64,000 nucleotides of DNA from Chryseobacterium sp. Bi04 (GCF_918698085.1 NZ_CAKKLP010000001.1:682001-746000); one strand, 5' to 3'; numbered from the stretch's first letter, positions 26,653 through 36,426 are shown. Notes: generated by a model from the letters alone, not told the origin. Numbers and translations: made by a program.

Positions 26653-28491
26653 TTATTTTAAGATAACGGTTTTACTCACCTGCCTCTTTTCAAGATTTAT
26701 TTTTAAGAAATAATTACCTTTTAAAAGATTCTGAACATGGGCTTCAGAAGTATTTCCTTTCAGTACCATCTTTCCGGAAAGGTCATACATTTCCCATGAA
26801 AGAAGTTTTTCGTTGCCTGTACTTATTTTAAAATACCCTGAGGCAGGATTGGGATGGATTTTAATCTCTGCCGGTAATATTTGAGTTTCAGAGGTCCTCA
26901 TTGAATTTACAGGAGGGATTTTGGTAAACGTATTGTTTTCTTCGCAGGGGCCGATATATGCATGAAATATTCCAACATCCTGGCCAGTAGCGTAGGAGCC
27001 TGGCAATAGATGAACCTGATATCCCGCTCTATAAGTAACTTCAAGGTTAGGATAAATCTGTGAGCTCGCATAGATTCCTCCGCTTGCCTGAAAAGTTTGA
27101 GACGTAACTACCTTTTCATTGATGTACATTTCTTCAAAACATGGGCTGTTACAGTTTTTAAATGAAACATCGGGACCAGGAGGATTGGTGTAGTTGGCCG
27201 AAACTTCCGGCTGGTTAATTCCTCCCATATTATAAACCATTCTTACCCTAAAGTTGAACTCTGTATTAGAGGTCATTCCGGTGGGGTAAAAGGAGTAACT
27301 ACTTACATAAAAACTGAAGCTATTAGTATTTGGAAAGTTGGGAGAAATTAAGGTCGTTACAAGATTTCCTGTGCTTGCTTCTAAGATATCTAGCTTAATG
27401 CCGGCTCCGGGCATTTGAAACGTTGCATTGGGAGGAAGTTGATAATTACCCGTGATATACATAGGGTCTTCGGGACATCCTGTTTGGTTTCGGGGATGAA
27501 GATTGATTGTTCCAACAGTAGGAATATTGCAGTTAGGAGGCAGCCCGCAGAAATCATCAAAATAACCATATCCGTAATGGCCGCTGTTTCCACAGTTTGA
27601 CATAATGATTTCCAGTGTTACAAACTGCCCCATATATTGTGAAGTATCAATGTTTTCACATCTCCACCCTGAGTATAAAATATTGTTTGCCGGATTATAA
27701 TTGAAAAGAGGATTGGAGACTCCGTCAACGGTTCTTTGGTATACTATATTTCCACTGCTGTTTTTAAGTCTTACCTGATAATAGGGATATCTCGTATCGT
27801 TTGTGTGGCCTCCGTCTGCAGGATTTTGGAAAAATAAAGCATAGGCATAGCTGATGCTCCTCTCATTAACAATAAACTGCCTTCTTAGCAATGAGGCTCT
27901 TCTGGACAACACACTGGTAGGCTGGTTGAGCCTAATGGCATATTTTCCGGAATATACCCTGGGAATACTTGGAATGTTGGGATCTGCAGAACTGGTATCT
28001 ACTAATGTAACGTTGGAGTTGGGCGCAGGGTTGACCACAGTGGTCGGTGTAAGGGTGTATTGTGCCCAGGTAGACTGATCATATACATCACTGGCAAATC
28101 CATAGCCTGCTGTAGAGCCGCCATTATCTTCAAAACCTCCATTGGTACACTGCTGAAGAACCTGTGCGAAATACAGGCTTACTTTTTCAGGATTTCTTTT
28201 GAAATATTCATTTCTTAGCTTTTGCCGCTTTGCCGTATTAAGTGCAGTGTTGTAGTCTGAGACAGAAAGAGGCTGTCCGGTTTCTTTATTTGTAGTATCT
28301 GTAGCGTTGATGACTTCTGTAAAATCAAATGTATTGATATTCTGAGTGATAAAGTTTTCAATTTCTATTTCAATAAGAGCTACTTTATCAAGCCTTTTCT
28401 TCTCATCTTTCAGATAAGTTTCCTCATAACTTTGTGCGGTAATCTGAATTACAGCCAGGCACAAGGTTAATAGTATTAGAATTTTTTTCAT
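26653..28491 (-). CDS. Secreted protein with T9SS type A sorting domain
   Basis: 612 aa with a signal peptide (MKKILILLTLCLAVIQITAQ). A short charged helical region follows (about 22-105), then a beta-rich part opening QCTNGGFEDNGGSTAGYGFASDVYDQSTWAQY, the pattern of an MAM/choice-of-anchor-like lectin fold, with a matching end GYGYFDDFCGLP near 310. The C-terminus (IKIHPNPASGYFKIS to TVILK) is a type A T9SS sorting domain. No catalytic residues are evident. It lies 17 bases downstream of the tail-fibre-like gene on the same strand, so both are one transcript, probably building a joint surface structure; that role is inference. Confidence 0.85.
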   Translation of the reverse strand: MKKILILLTLCLAVIQITAQSYEETYLKDEKKRLDKVALIEIEIENFITQNINTFDFTEVINATDTTNKETGQPLSVSDYNTALNTAKRQKLRNEYFKRNPEKVSLYFAQVLQQCTNGGFEDNGGSTAGYGFASDVYDQSTWAQYTLTPTTVVNPAPNSNVTLVDTSSADPNIPSIPRVYSGKYAIRLNQPTSVLSRRASLLRRQFIVNERSISYAYALFFQNPADGGHTNDTRYPYYQVRLKNSSGNIVYQRTVDGVSNPLFNYNPANNILYSGWRCENIDTSQYMGQFVTLEIIMSNCGNSGHYGYGYFDDFCGLPPNCNIPTVGTINLHPRNQTGCPEDPMYITGNYQLPPNATFQMPGAGIKLDILEASTGNLVTTLISPNFPNTNSFSFYVSSYSFYPTGMTSNTEFNFRVRMVYNMGGINQPEVSANYTNPPGPDVSFKNCNSPCFEEMYINEKVVTSQTFQASGGIYASSQIYPNLEVTYRAGYQVHLLPGSYATGQDVGIFHAYIGPCEENNTFTKIPPVNSMRTSETQILPAEIKIHPNPASGYFKISTGNEKLLSWEMYDLSGKMVLKGNTSEAHVQNLLKGNYFLKINLEKRQVSKTVILK

Positions 28492-28508
28492 AAATAATAC
28501 TGTATAGG

Positions 28509-29246
28509 TTATTTTTTAGCTTGTTCTAAAGCCTCGATTCTTTTTTGCTGTTCCTTAATCAGCTTATTCTGTTCAATCGTATAAAGAGTAAGTTCTTCAA
28601 TTTTCTGCAACAGTAAATTGGACATTTCCCCTATATTCAGTCCTTTTTCCTGTATTTCTTTTGCCGATGGAATATTCGGAAGATGGTTGTTTTCCCTGGT
28701 GAATTTTTCTACATCTTCAAGAGTAGGCATTGTATATTCCGGTTGTAAGCTGGAAGCTCCTGTGTAATATTTCTGGAATACATAATCAGCAGGCACGTTA
28801 AGATCCACTTTTACCTCTTCAGCATGGATCTTTCCTTTTACCGTTAACTTGGCATCCGGATTTAAGGAACCCATTCCAATATTTCCATTGTCGTGAAGGA
28901 ATAGTGGAGCATCACAGATTCCTGTTGAGCAGGGAGAAATAGCATCATACCTCATGAAAGCTAATCCTTTTGCCCATTGATTTCCTTTCCATATTGCCCA
29001 TTCTTTTACAGTTCCCTGCTGAGTGTAAGAATCATCAATAAACCTTAAGCCGGTGGGAATATACCCGCCGTTTCCTCTTATTATGGGAATATTTCCATTA
29101 GCATTAATATCTAATGACCCTTGGGGAGTTGAAATGTTAATTCCAACATTTGTATTCGTGGAAGCAGACAGTGTTCCCGGAACATAAAGCTGAGCGCTTA
29201 GCAGGCACACGGATAGCACAGACAGTGCTGAAAACATTTTCTTCAT
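28509..29246 (-). CDS. Secreted tail-fibre-like (TMF family) protein
   Basis: 245 aa with a signal peptide (MKKMFSALSVLSVCLLSAQ). The middle has the beta-helical pattern of phage tail-fibre-like proteins, GINISTPQGSLDINANG and GNIGMGSLNPDAKLTVKGKIHAEEVKVDLNVPADYVF; the C-terminus (YTMPTLEDVEKFTRENNHLPNIPSAKEIQEKGLNIGEMS followed by a coiled coil IEELTLYTIEQNKLIKEQQKRIEALEQ) matches the flavobacterial TMF/tail-fibre family. No T9SS signal. It is probably trimeric through its coiled coil. Encoded just upstream of the T9SS type A protein. Confidence 0.85.
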   Translation of the reverse strand: MKKMFSALSVLSVCLLSAQLYVPGTLSASTNTNVGINISTPQGSLDINANGNIPIIRGNGGYIPTGLRFIDDSYTQQGTVKEWAIWKGNQWAKGLAFMRYDAISPCSTGICDAPLFLHDNGNIGMGSLNPDAKLTVKGKIHAEEVKVDLNVPADYVFQKYYTGASSLQPEYTMPTLEDVEKFTRENNHLPNIPSAKEIQEKGLNIGEMSNLLLQKIEELTLYTIEQNKLIKEQQKRIEALEQAKK

Positions 29247-29404
29247 GAGTTAAATTAGTTTTATAGGTTATTAGTTCACTGAAAATCAAAATTCAGTGAT
29301 ATACAAATATAATTAAATCTTATGATGAATTTCTAGATAATTTATTAATTTTATTCTGAGATTATAGATGATATGCTGTGTAATGAGTGGTTTAAATAAA
29401 AAAA

Positions 29405-29422
29405 GTTCAGAAATTTCTGAAC
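29405..29422 (-). terminator. Terminator after DUF6146 gene
   Basis: Perfect 18-base palindrome GTTCAGAAATTTCTGAAC flanked by A and T runs, 24 bases past the stop; same core as the hairpin at 26617-26640. Confidence 0.75.
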
Positions 29423-29445
29423 CTTTATTATTTTATTGGATGTTA

Positions 29446-29865
29446 TTATCTTATTGCATCACTTCCGGACAGGCCATTCATTTTGAGGCCGTATTTCCAA
29501 TTTACGTATGCAAAGACCTGATACAGTTTATATTCAAATTTTATCCCGTAGTTTTCCCGTGGATCATAATCTATTCCTGATTCTATAACATTTCTGTATT
29601 TGCCGGTGTTGTAATAACTATTCCATTCATTGACCAGGAATGTATTCTTATTTTTCAGATAAGATTCTGAATACTGATTCATAGGTTTGGCAATAGCATT
29701 CAAAAAATAATCAAACTGGGTATCTATGACAACAATATCCCACTCTCCATCTTCATTTTTAGAAGGTTTCATTTCTGCATGTTCTTTATTATTTTTAGGT
29801 GTATTCTGAGAATAGCAACTGTATGGAAGAATGGCCATAAGCAGCAGTAAAACAAAATTTTTCAT
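29446..29865 (-). CDS. DUF6146 family exported protein
   Basis: 139 aa with a signal peptide; the sequence LLMAILPYSCYSQ could be read as a lipobox (PYSC) or a signal peptidase I site. The mature part has WDIVVIDTQFDYFLNAIAKPMNQYSESYLKNKNTFLVNEWN and IDYDPRENYGIKFEYKLYQVFAYVNWKYGLKMNGL, the DUF6146 pattern. Function unknown. It lies downstream of the EEP nuclease gene on the same strand with a terminator between. Confidence 0.8.
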   Translation of the reverse strand: MKNFVLLLLMAILPYSCYSQNTPKNNKEHAEMKPSKNEDGEWDIVVIDTQFDYFLNAIAKPMNQYSESYLKNKNTFLVNEWNSYYNTGKYRNVIESGIDYDPRENYGIKFEYKLYQVFAYVNWKYGLKMNGLSGSDAIR

Positions 29866-29888
29866 GATTCAATTATTTATACTAAAAA

Positions 29889-29908
29889 AGCACTCCAATA
29901 AGAGTGCC
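29889..29908 (-). terminator. Terminator after the EEP-family gene
   Basis: 6-7-bp stem GCACTC / GAGTGC with a 6-base loop, then a T run on the minus strand, 10 bases past the stop codon. Confidence 0.7.
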
Positions 29909-29917
29909 TTTCTATAT

Positions 29918-31117
29918 TTATTTTTTAATATATTCTTTCTGAACTACAGAAACCGCAGGGAAGTGGTCACTGTATCCACCTGTGAACCGGTCTCCATCCC
30001 AGGAACGTAATGGATATCCTTTCCATTGTCCTTCCTTGTTTACAAGATAAGGCGGAGCATAGATCTCTGCTTTATAGATGGTATAGGTAGGCGTTATTTT
30101 TTCCGGTGAATAAAGATTTCTTGAAACGATAATCTGATCAAATAAGTTCGGAGCATCTCTGTATGCCAGTGAAGCAACGCCAGCTTTATATAATTTATAC
30201 ATCAGGTTATAATAAGGAGTCTTATCTGATAACTCACCTGGATCACCTACGGCAGCTAAGTGTTTTTTCAAACTCGGGCTTACAGGGTCGTCGTTGTAAT
30301 CACCCATTGAGAATAGCTTGATTCCCGGATTTTCAGCAGTCACTTTATCCATTTCACTTTTCAGGACAGTGGCAGCTGTATTTCTTTTGGCAAGAGAAAT
30401 TGCCTCACCACCTCTTCTGGATGGCCAGTGGTTCATAAAGAGACCTACTTTTTCTCCATCCAGTAATCCAATAGCGATAACAATATCTCTGGTATATTCT
30501 CTTCTTCCGTTTTCATCGTAAATTTTGATCTCTTTTTTATAAGAATCCAATACGGAAAATCTTCCTTTTTGATAAATAATGGCTACATCAATTCCTCTGG
30601 AATCATAAGAATTAAAATGAACAATCCCATAATTGCTTTTTGCCAAAGCCGGCTGTTTGATTAAATCTTCAATGACCTGTCTGTTTTCAACCTCTATTAA
30701 TCCACAGATAGCAGGGTTGTCATTGGTGTATTGTCTTCCCAGTTCCGAAATCACCTTAGCCTCATTAGCCAATTTCTGATTATAATATTTTGTTCCCCAT
30801 CTTTTAGGGCTGTTGGCTGTAAAGTCTTCAGATAAAAACTGTTTTCTGATCACTTTTTTTCCAATCAACAGATCATCGCTCCATTCTCCTTTATAATCTT
30901 CCGTTGTTTCAAGAAACTTTAAAGAATCTACAGGTACACTTCTGTGAAATTTAGGATTAGAAAGAGGAAGAGTTCCATCAATATAATCTGCAGAAGGAAT
31001 GGTATCCCAAAGGTTTTCTACGTTCAGGAAGGCAATAGCTGCTCTTTTGACCTGCTTTTGTTGTGAAAAAGCAGAACTGAAGCAAAACAGAGCGGCGATG
31101 ATTAAATATTTTTTCAT
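29918..31117 (-). CDS. Secreted endonuclease/exonuclease/phosphatase family protein
   Basis: 399 aa with a signal peptide (MKKYLIIAALFCFSSAFSQ). EEP-fold motifs run through the protein: FLNVENLWD, ICGLIEVENRQVIEDL with the metal-binding Glu, SRGIDVAIIYQKGRF, MNHWPSRRGG with a catalytic His, FSMGDYNDDP with Asp/Asn, and the C-terminal YSDHFPAVSVV with the final catalytic His. It should hydrolyse phosphodiesters (DNA, RNA or a phospholipid) in the periplasm or outside; the substrate is not readable. Divergent from the TonB receptor/DUF5689 pair, which it may serve. Confidence 0.88.
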   Translation of the reverse strand: MKKYLIIAALFCFSSAFSQQKQVKRAAIAFLNVENLWDTIPSADYIDGTLPLSNPKFHRSVPVDSLKFLETTEDYKGEWSDDLLIGKKVIRKQFLSEDFTANSPKRWGTKYYNQKLANEAKVISELGRQYTNDNPAICGLIEVENRQVIEDLIKQPALAKSNYGIVHFNSYDSRGIDVAIIYQKGRFSVLDSYKKEIKIYDENGRREYTRDIVIAIGLLDGEKVGLFMNHWPSRRGGEAISLAKRNTAATVLKSEMDKVTAENPGIKLFSMGDYNDDPVSPSLKKHLAAVGDPGELSDKTPYYNLMYKLYKAGVASLAYRDAPNLFDQIIVSRNLYSPEKITPTYTIYKAEIYAPPYLVNKEGQWKGYPLRSWDGDRFTGGYSDHFPAVSVVQKEYIKK

Positions 31118-31510
31118 ATTCTTAGTATATTCAAAAAAACTGAGGGGGTAAAATTACTAATTTTATATAAGAATAAAGACTAAAATAATTTGAGTTTAGT
31201 TTAATAAGAAATTAAGGATTAGGTTGAAAGCCAAAGCTGGAGCTAAGAAAAGCTATTATTTTACCTTTCCCGGCTTCCGGATTTCTTATATTATATACGA
31301 AAAAAGGCCTTCATTTTTAAGATAAGTTTAACTATAAGAATATTATTATTCTATTTTTTGTAATCGATGGAAATTAGCATATATTTTTATGATAATACCG
31401 GGGCGTTAAGAAAATTTAATAGAATAAACAGCTAAAACTGTTTGACTTAATGAAAATAGTTCTAAATTTGTTGCCCCTTAAATAAAGAAGGAGTTAAAAA
31501 TAAGTTTATT
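31118..31510. other. 393-base divergent intergenic region
   Basis: Holds the promoter of the TonB-receptor operon at its right end. On the left, TAATTTTA (minus, about 31154-31161) is a weak -7 candidate for the EEP gene. No ORF or RNA is recognised; a short stretch near 31245-31275 (CCCGGCTTCCGG on the plus strand) resembles intergenic filler repeats of this genus. Confidence 0.5.
31442..31470 (+). promoter_or_regulatory. Promoter of the TonB receptor/DUF5689 operon
   Basis: TTG at 31442-31444, 18-base spacer, TAAATTTG at 31463-31470, close to the Bacteroidota consensus; about 35 transcribed leader bases before the ATG at 31511. Confidence 0.65.
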
Positions 31511-34255
31511 ATGATTAAAAAACTATCCCTAATCTCTTTATTTACTTTAATGCCTGCATCTTTTTATTTTGCGCAAACCACTGTATATGCGTATGTTAAA
31601 GATCAGGATGGTAAGCCTTTGGAGAAAGCAGAAGTAGATCTGGCACAATCCGTTGACGATGTGACTGCGGATAAAATTGGATACTTCCAGTTTGTAGATT
31701 TAAAACCTGGACACTATCTTATTACAGTGGCAAAACCAAACTTTGAGTCAAAAATCTTAGAGTTTGATGTAGCTGAAAATGAGAAGAGAAAAGACTTAGG
31801 TGTTATTACACTTAATTACACTTTGGGATCAGACGCAGGAGTAATAGTCATTGATGACTCTGCAAGTGATTCTGAAGACGGGGGCTCATCTATGCAGCCT
31901 ACTGTAGGACTTTTAAGCTCAGGAAGAGATGCTTTTCAGAATGTTTCTGCTTTTGAACTCGGTGCTTACTGGTTCAGACCAAGAGGGGTAGACAACAGAT
32001 TTGAAGATGTTCTTTTTAACGGTGTATCCATGTCTAAGAATGATGACGGAAGAATAGACTTCAACAATTGGGGAGGGATGAATGATGTGACGAGATATCC
32101 TTATGAGAATGTAGACAATATTACTCCTTCAGAATATACCTTTGGTAATTTAGGTGGGGTAGTATATTATAATACCAGAGCTTCCAGCTATAGAAAACAA
32201 ACTTCATTAGCCTATTCATTTACGAACAGAAGTTACCTGCACAGAGCCATGGCTACCTATTCATCAGGTCTTACTAAAAACGGATGGGCTGTAACTGTTT
32301 CTGCAAGCAGAAGATGGGGAGACAGGGCAATTATTGATGGTGTTTATCAGGATGCCTATGCTTATTTTGCATCTATTGAGAAAAAATTCACGGATAGACA
32401 CTCCATTAATTTAACAGCCTTTGGGTCTCCTACGTACAGGGCTTCCAACGCTCCGAATACTCAGGAAGTATACGACCTGATGGGTAAAAATTATAATTCG
32501 TACTGGGGATGGCAGGATGGAGAGAAAAGAAACTCCAGAATCAGAAATGTTTTTGAACCTATGTTCATCTTAACAGATTACCTGAAAGTGGGTAAAAACT
32601 CTAACTGGACAAACACTGTATCTTATCAGTTTGGTAGCGATGCAAGAAGCAGACTCGACTGGTTCCATGCTCCAGATCCAAACCCTACTTATTACAGAAA
32701 ACTGCCAAGCTACGGACTTCTCTCTGCTGATGAATTCAGACAGCAGTCACAAATAGACTGGAATTCTCTTTATAATGCCAACCGTCTTAACCTTGTTGAT
32801 GGTGAAGGAAAGCCAAGAGGAGCTGTTTATACTATTGTAGAAGATGTTAATAAAGATAAAACATTCAACTTTTCATCTCATTTTGATACAAGGCTGAAAG
32901 ATAACTGGAAATTGAATGTAAACTTCAACTATCAGAATTTAAAATCTGATAACTTCAGAAGAGTTAAAGATTTATTAGGAGCTAATTTTGCCAGTAATCT
33001 CAATGCATTCAACGGTGATACAAGATATGATGCAGATAATACTAATGCAGAAGTAAGAGAAGGAGACAGAACTCAGTATTCTTACGAGCTGACAAGAAAT
33101 CATTATTCACTGAACATTTCTTCTGAAATAGATTTTAATAAATGGAATGTAGTGGCTTCTGTATTCTCTTCTTATTCTGAAGCATACAGAGAAGGGCACT
33201 TCAGAAGTGGAATTGCCAGATTCAGAGACAATTCCAAAGGTAAAAGTACAGTATATGATGCCTTGGATGCCGGGGTTAAAGGGAAGATTACCTATAAAAT
33301 CAACGGTAAGAACTTTATTGTTTACAACGGGGCATTCTTTAGCTTAGCACCTACGCTTAATGAAATCTATATCAACCCTAGGATGGTGGATTACCAAACT
33401 CCGGGAGTTACCAACCAGATGATCAATTCTAATGATCTGAGCTACGTAATGAGAGGACAGATTTTAAAATTGAGACTGTCAGGTTATTTAACGACGATTC
33501 AAAACGCTACGGAAATTTCAAGATATTATGCTGACGTAAACGACGGTACCCTTGGAAATTCTTTTAGTACTTTGGTTAATGAAGCGATGAGCGGAGTTAA
33601 TAAAAGATACATGGGACTTGAATTAGGTTTCGATGTTAAGATTACACCTACCTTAAATGCAGTAGGGGTAGCCAGTGTAGGAGAATACAAATACACCAAC
33701 AATCCTGAAGTATCCACTTTTGATGACTTAAACGGGTTCAGAGGAACAGATGTTTGGGGTAAAGCTAATGTTAAAGGATATAAAGTAGCCGGAACACCTC
33801 AAAAAGCATTCTCTTTGGGATTAAAATATAATTCTCCGAAATACTGGTGGGTAGGAGCATCTGCGAACTACCTGATGGATCAGTATCTTGATTTCTCAGC
33901 GTTGAACAAGACGCCTTATATGTATACGGACCCACAGACTAATGATCCTTTTGCCGGAGTAACTCCTGAACTGATTGAGCTTATTACCAAGCAGAAAAAA
34001 TTTGATAACCAGTTTATGCTGAATGCCAATGCCGGAAAATCTTTCCAGTTTGGAAAATACAGAATGGGAATCAGTGTTTCTGTAAATAATATCCTGAACA
34101 ACAGAAATTATGTGACCGGAGGATTTGAACAAGGACGAAATGTAAACTTTAGTGATGCACTTGCTGATGCGCAGAGAGAAACTCCTTATTTCGGGCCAAA
34201 ACTTTGGTATGACAGAGGAATCACTTTCTTTACTAACGTTTATTTAAGATTCTAA
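31511..34255 (+). CDS. TonB-dependent receptor with carboxypeptidase-regulatory-like domain
   Basis: 914 aa outer-membrane protein with a signal peptide ending near PASFYFAQ. Residues 24-100 are a CarboxypepD_reg-like beta-sandwich (VYAYVKDQDGKPLEKAEVDL), typical of Bacteroidota TonB receptors that take up large nutrients. A plug domain follows (about 120-230, with GVDNRFEDVLFNGVSMSKNDDGR), then a long beta-barrel and the terminal FFTNVYLRF, with Phe last as usual. There is no SusC signature. Substrate unknown; the adjoining DUF5689 lipoprotein (11 bases downstream) and the divergent EEP enzyme hint at nucleic acid or phosphate uptake. Confidence 0.9.
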   Translation: MIKKLSLISLFTLMPASFYFAQTTVYAYVKDQDGKPLEKAEVDLAQSVDDVTADKIGYFQFVDLKPGHYLITVAKPNFESKILEFDVAENEKRKDLGVITLNYTLGSDAGVIVIDDSASDSEDGGSSMQPTVGLLSSGRDAFQNVSAFELGAYWFRPRGVDNRFEDVLFNGVSMSKNDDGRIDFNNWGGMNDVTRYPYENVDNITPSEYTFGNLGGVVYYNTRASSYRKQTSLAYSFTNRSYLHRAMATYSSGLTKNGWAVTVSASRRWGDRAIIDGVYQDAYAYFASIEKKFTDRHSINLTAFGSPTYRASNAPNTQEVYDLMGKNYNSYWGWQDGEKRNSRIRNVFEPMFILTDYLKVGKNSNWTNTVSYQFGSDARSRLDWFHAPDPNPTYYRKLPSYGLLSADEFRQQSQIDWNSLYNANRLNLVDGEGKPRGAVYTIVEDVNKDKTFNFSSHFDTRLKDNWKLNVNFNYQNLKSDNFRRVKDLLGANFASNLNAFNGDTRYDADNTNAEVREGDRTQYSYELTRNHYSLNISSEIDFNKWNVVASVFSSYSEAYREGHFRSGIARFRDNSKGKSTVYDALDAGVKGKITYKINGKNFIVYNGAFFSLAPTLNEIYINPRMVDYQTPGVTNQMINSNDLSYVMRGQILKLRLSGYLTTIQNATEISRYYADVNDGTLGNSFSTLVNEAMSGVNKRYMGLELGFDVKITPTLNAVGVASVGEYKYTNNPEVSTFDDLNGFRGTDVWGKANVKGYKVAGTPQKAFSLGLKYNSPKYWWVGASANYLMDQYLDFSALNKTPYMYTDPQTNDPFAGVTPELIELITKQKKFDNQFMLNANAGKSFQFGKYRMGISVSVNNILNNRNYVTGGFEQGRNVNFSDALADAQRETPYFGPKLWYDRGITFFTNVYLRF

Positions 34256-34266
34256 AAACGACTACA

Positions 34267-36426
34267 ATGAAAAAATATAACTCAATTTTAAAATATATTT
34301 TTATCACAGCAGCTTCCTTGTTCATAACGACAGGATGTGTGCATGATGATAAATACGACCAACCCAATCTTGACGGGTATGACTGTGCCGACAAAAATGG
34401 GATTGTAATGCCTTTTGCCGACGTTAAAGCTAAGTTTCAGAGTAATGTAACCTATGTTTTCCCGGAAGATACCACACCTAATAATGAGGAAGATGATTTA
34501 TATATGGTAGGGTATGTTTCTTCTACGGATGAAACAGGAAATATTTATAAGACGATCTACGTTCAGGATGCACTGGAAAATCCTACACAGGGATTTACCG
34601 TGAGTGTAGATGCAGTAAGTACTTATACCAAATATCCTCAGGGATCAAAAGTATATATCAAGCTTAACGGCCTTGCTGTAGGTGCTTATGGAAACCTTGT
34701 ACAGCTTGGTATGAAAACAGGGGCGGAGACCACTCCTTCGTCTGTATCAAGAATTCCTGAAAAACTTGTTGGAAAGCATATCTTCAGATCTTGTGCTCCA
34801 AAAGGAAAGATTGTACCGAAAATAATGAAACTGGCTGACATGGTTCCTGCCAATGACCAATATTTCGGATGTCTTATTCAGGTAAATGATGTAGAATTTG
34901 ATGCGAGAGCTTTATGTACTACGTATGCACCCAATGGAGTAACGGTAGATAAAACAATAGGTGAAGGATGGGCAGCTGGAAAATATGCAAAAACTGCGGT
35001 GGTAAGAAACAGTGGATATGCTGCATTTGCAGGTCAGCTTCTTCCTTCTGGTAATGGTAAATTTGTAGGGATTTACAGTAAATTCCAATCTGGAAATACA
35101 CCTACTTATCAATTATATGTAAACAAGTCGGAAGATCTTGATATGAAGAAGTTCCCACGTTTAGACGGTCTTACAGAAGGACCATGTGACTTTAATCCAG
35201 GTTCACTTACCGCTAAAACAGTGGCCGATGTGAAACAATTGGCTGCAGGAACTACAAACTGGGTACAGATCACTTCAGATTCTTACCTTAAAGCTCAGGT
35301 GGTAGCTAATGATGAAACAGGAAACCTTTATAAGTATTTGTATGTAGAAGATGCTACAGGAGGAATCAGAATAAACATGAACAAAACGAACCTGTATCTT
35401 GACAGCAGATTCAGATTAGGTAAGGATGTGAATATCAAACTTAAAAACCTGTATGTAAGAAGTGTGAACGGAGAAGTTCAGTTAGGAGCTTTATTCAGTA
35501 ACAATACACAGTTCGGACAGATAGAGGAGGTAGATATGTACAAATATTTCTTCGACAGCAATACGGCTTCAAGACCGGTAATACCTACCGAAAAAACAAT
35601 TTCTCAGCTAACAGGCGGTGACGTAGGTAGATGGATTAAAATTAAAGACCTTCAGTTTGTTGATGGAGACCTGGGAAGAACACTAACTGATGGAAGTGCC
35701 GTAACAAGCAGAACGCTTCAGGATTGTTCAGGAAATACTGTTGTCCTGAGAACAAGCGGACAGGCAAAATTCGGTAATGTTGCTCCGGGAGGTTACGAAG
35801 TAAAAGGAGGAAAAGGGGATGCATATGCTATTTTAAGTATCTATAATGGAACTTATCAGTTGTGGATCACTAAGCTGGCGAATATTGACTTTGATGCACC
35901 AAGATGTGACGGAAGCGTGTATACACCACTTCCGGTTGTGTACAGTGAAAATTTTGCAGCAGGTGGATTCAGCTCAGACTGGACGGTAAAGAATGTGATG
36001 GGTCCTCAGGTTTGGCAGACATCTAACCAAGGAAACGGACAGAATTACTACGCAATGATGAATGGTAATGCCGGAGGTGCCGGAAATAATATTGTGAACG
36101 AAGACTGGTTGGTTTCCAAAGCGGTGAGCCTGGTTGGAAAAACTAAAGCTGCAGTAAGCTTTTCAACAGACGTAAGATACACAGGAAATGCTTTACAGGT
36201 GTATGCTACAGATAACTATACCGGTGATCCTGCAACCACAACGTGGACTCTGTTGCCGGCTACTTTAGATACCAACGCCAATGCATTCGGCGACTGGGTT
36301 GGGTCTGGTAACGTAAACTTAAGTGCTTTCCTAGGGAAAAACGTAAGAATAGCATTTAAATATACTTCTACTACTGCTGCCGCAGCAACATGGGAAGTAG
36401 ATGATTTCAAGATAAAAGCACAATAA
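34267..36426 (+). CDS. DUF5689 lipoprotein with choice-of-anchor J-like C-terminal domain
   Basis: 719 aa. The N-terminus MKKYNSILKYIFITAASLFITTGC is a lipoprotein signal (ITTGC). Three OB-fold-like modules follow (about 50-165, 215-285 and 325-545), each with patterns such as YMVGYVSSTDETGNIYKTIYVQDA and KVYIKLNGLAVGAYGNLVQLG, the DUF5689 type, similar to the OB folds attached to secreted nucleases. The last ~160 residues (VYSENFAAGGFSSDWTVKNVMG to FKYTSTTAAAATWEVDDFKI) are a choice-of-anchor J-like jelly roll. It is probably a surface lipoprotein presenting ligand to the receptor encoded 11 bases upstream. Confidence 0.87.
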   Translation: MKKYNSILKYIFITAASLFITTGCVHDDKYDQPNLDGYDCADKNGIVMPFADVKAKFQSNVTYVFPEDTTPNNEEDDLYMVGYVSSTDETGNIYKTIYVQDALENPTQGFTVSVDAVSTYTKYPQGSKVYIKLNGLAVGAYGNLVQLGMKTGAETTPSSVSRIPEKLVGKHIFRSCAPKGKIVPKIMKLADMVPANDQYFGCLIQVNDVEFDARALCTTYAPNGVTVDKTIGEGWAAGKYAKTAVVRNSGYAAFAGQLLPSGNGKFVGIYSKFQSGNTPTYQLYVNKSEDLDMKKFPRLDGLTEGPCDFNPGSLTAKTVADVKQLAAGTTNWVQITSDSYLKAQVVANDETGNLYKYLYVEDATGGIRINMNKTNLYLDSRFRLGKDVNIKLKNLYVRSVNGEVQLGALFSNNTQFGQIEEVDMYKYFFDSNTASRPVIPTEKTISQLTGGDVGRWIKIKDLQFVDGDLGRTLTDGSAVTSRTLQDCSGNTVVLRTSGQAKFGNVAPGGYEVKGGKGDAYAILSIYNGTYQLWITKLANIDFDAPRCDGSVYTPLPVVYSENFAAGGFSSDWTVKNVMGPQVWQTSNQGNGQNYYAMMNGNAGGAGNNIVNEDWLVSKAVSLVGKTKAAVSFSTDVRYTGNALQVYATDNYTGDPATTTWTLLPATLDTNANAFGDWVGSGNVNLSAFLGKNVRIAFKYTSTTAAAATWEVDDFKIKAQ

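Noticed and set aside
31240..31280. Possible small RNA or repeat in the divergent region
   Set aside because: Only a short CCGGCTTCCGG-like inverted motif without a clear promoter and terminator pair.
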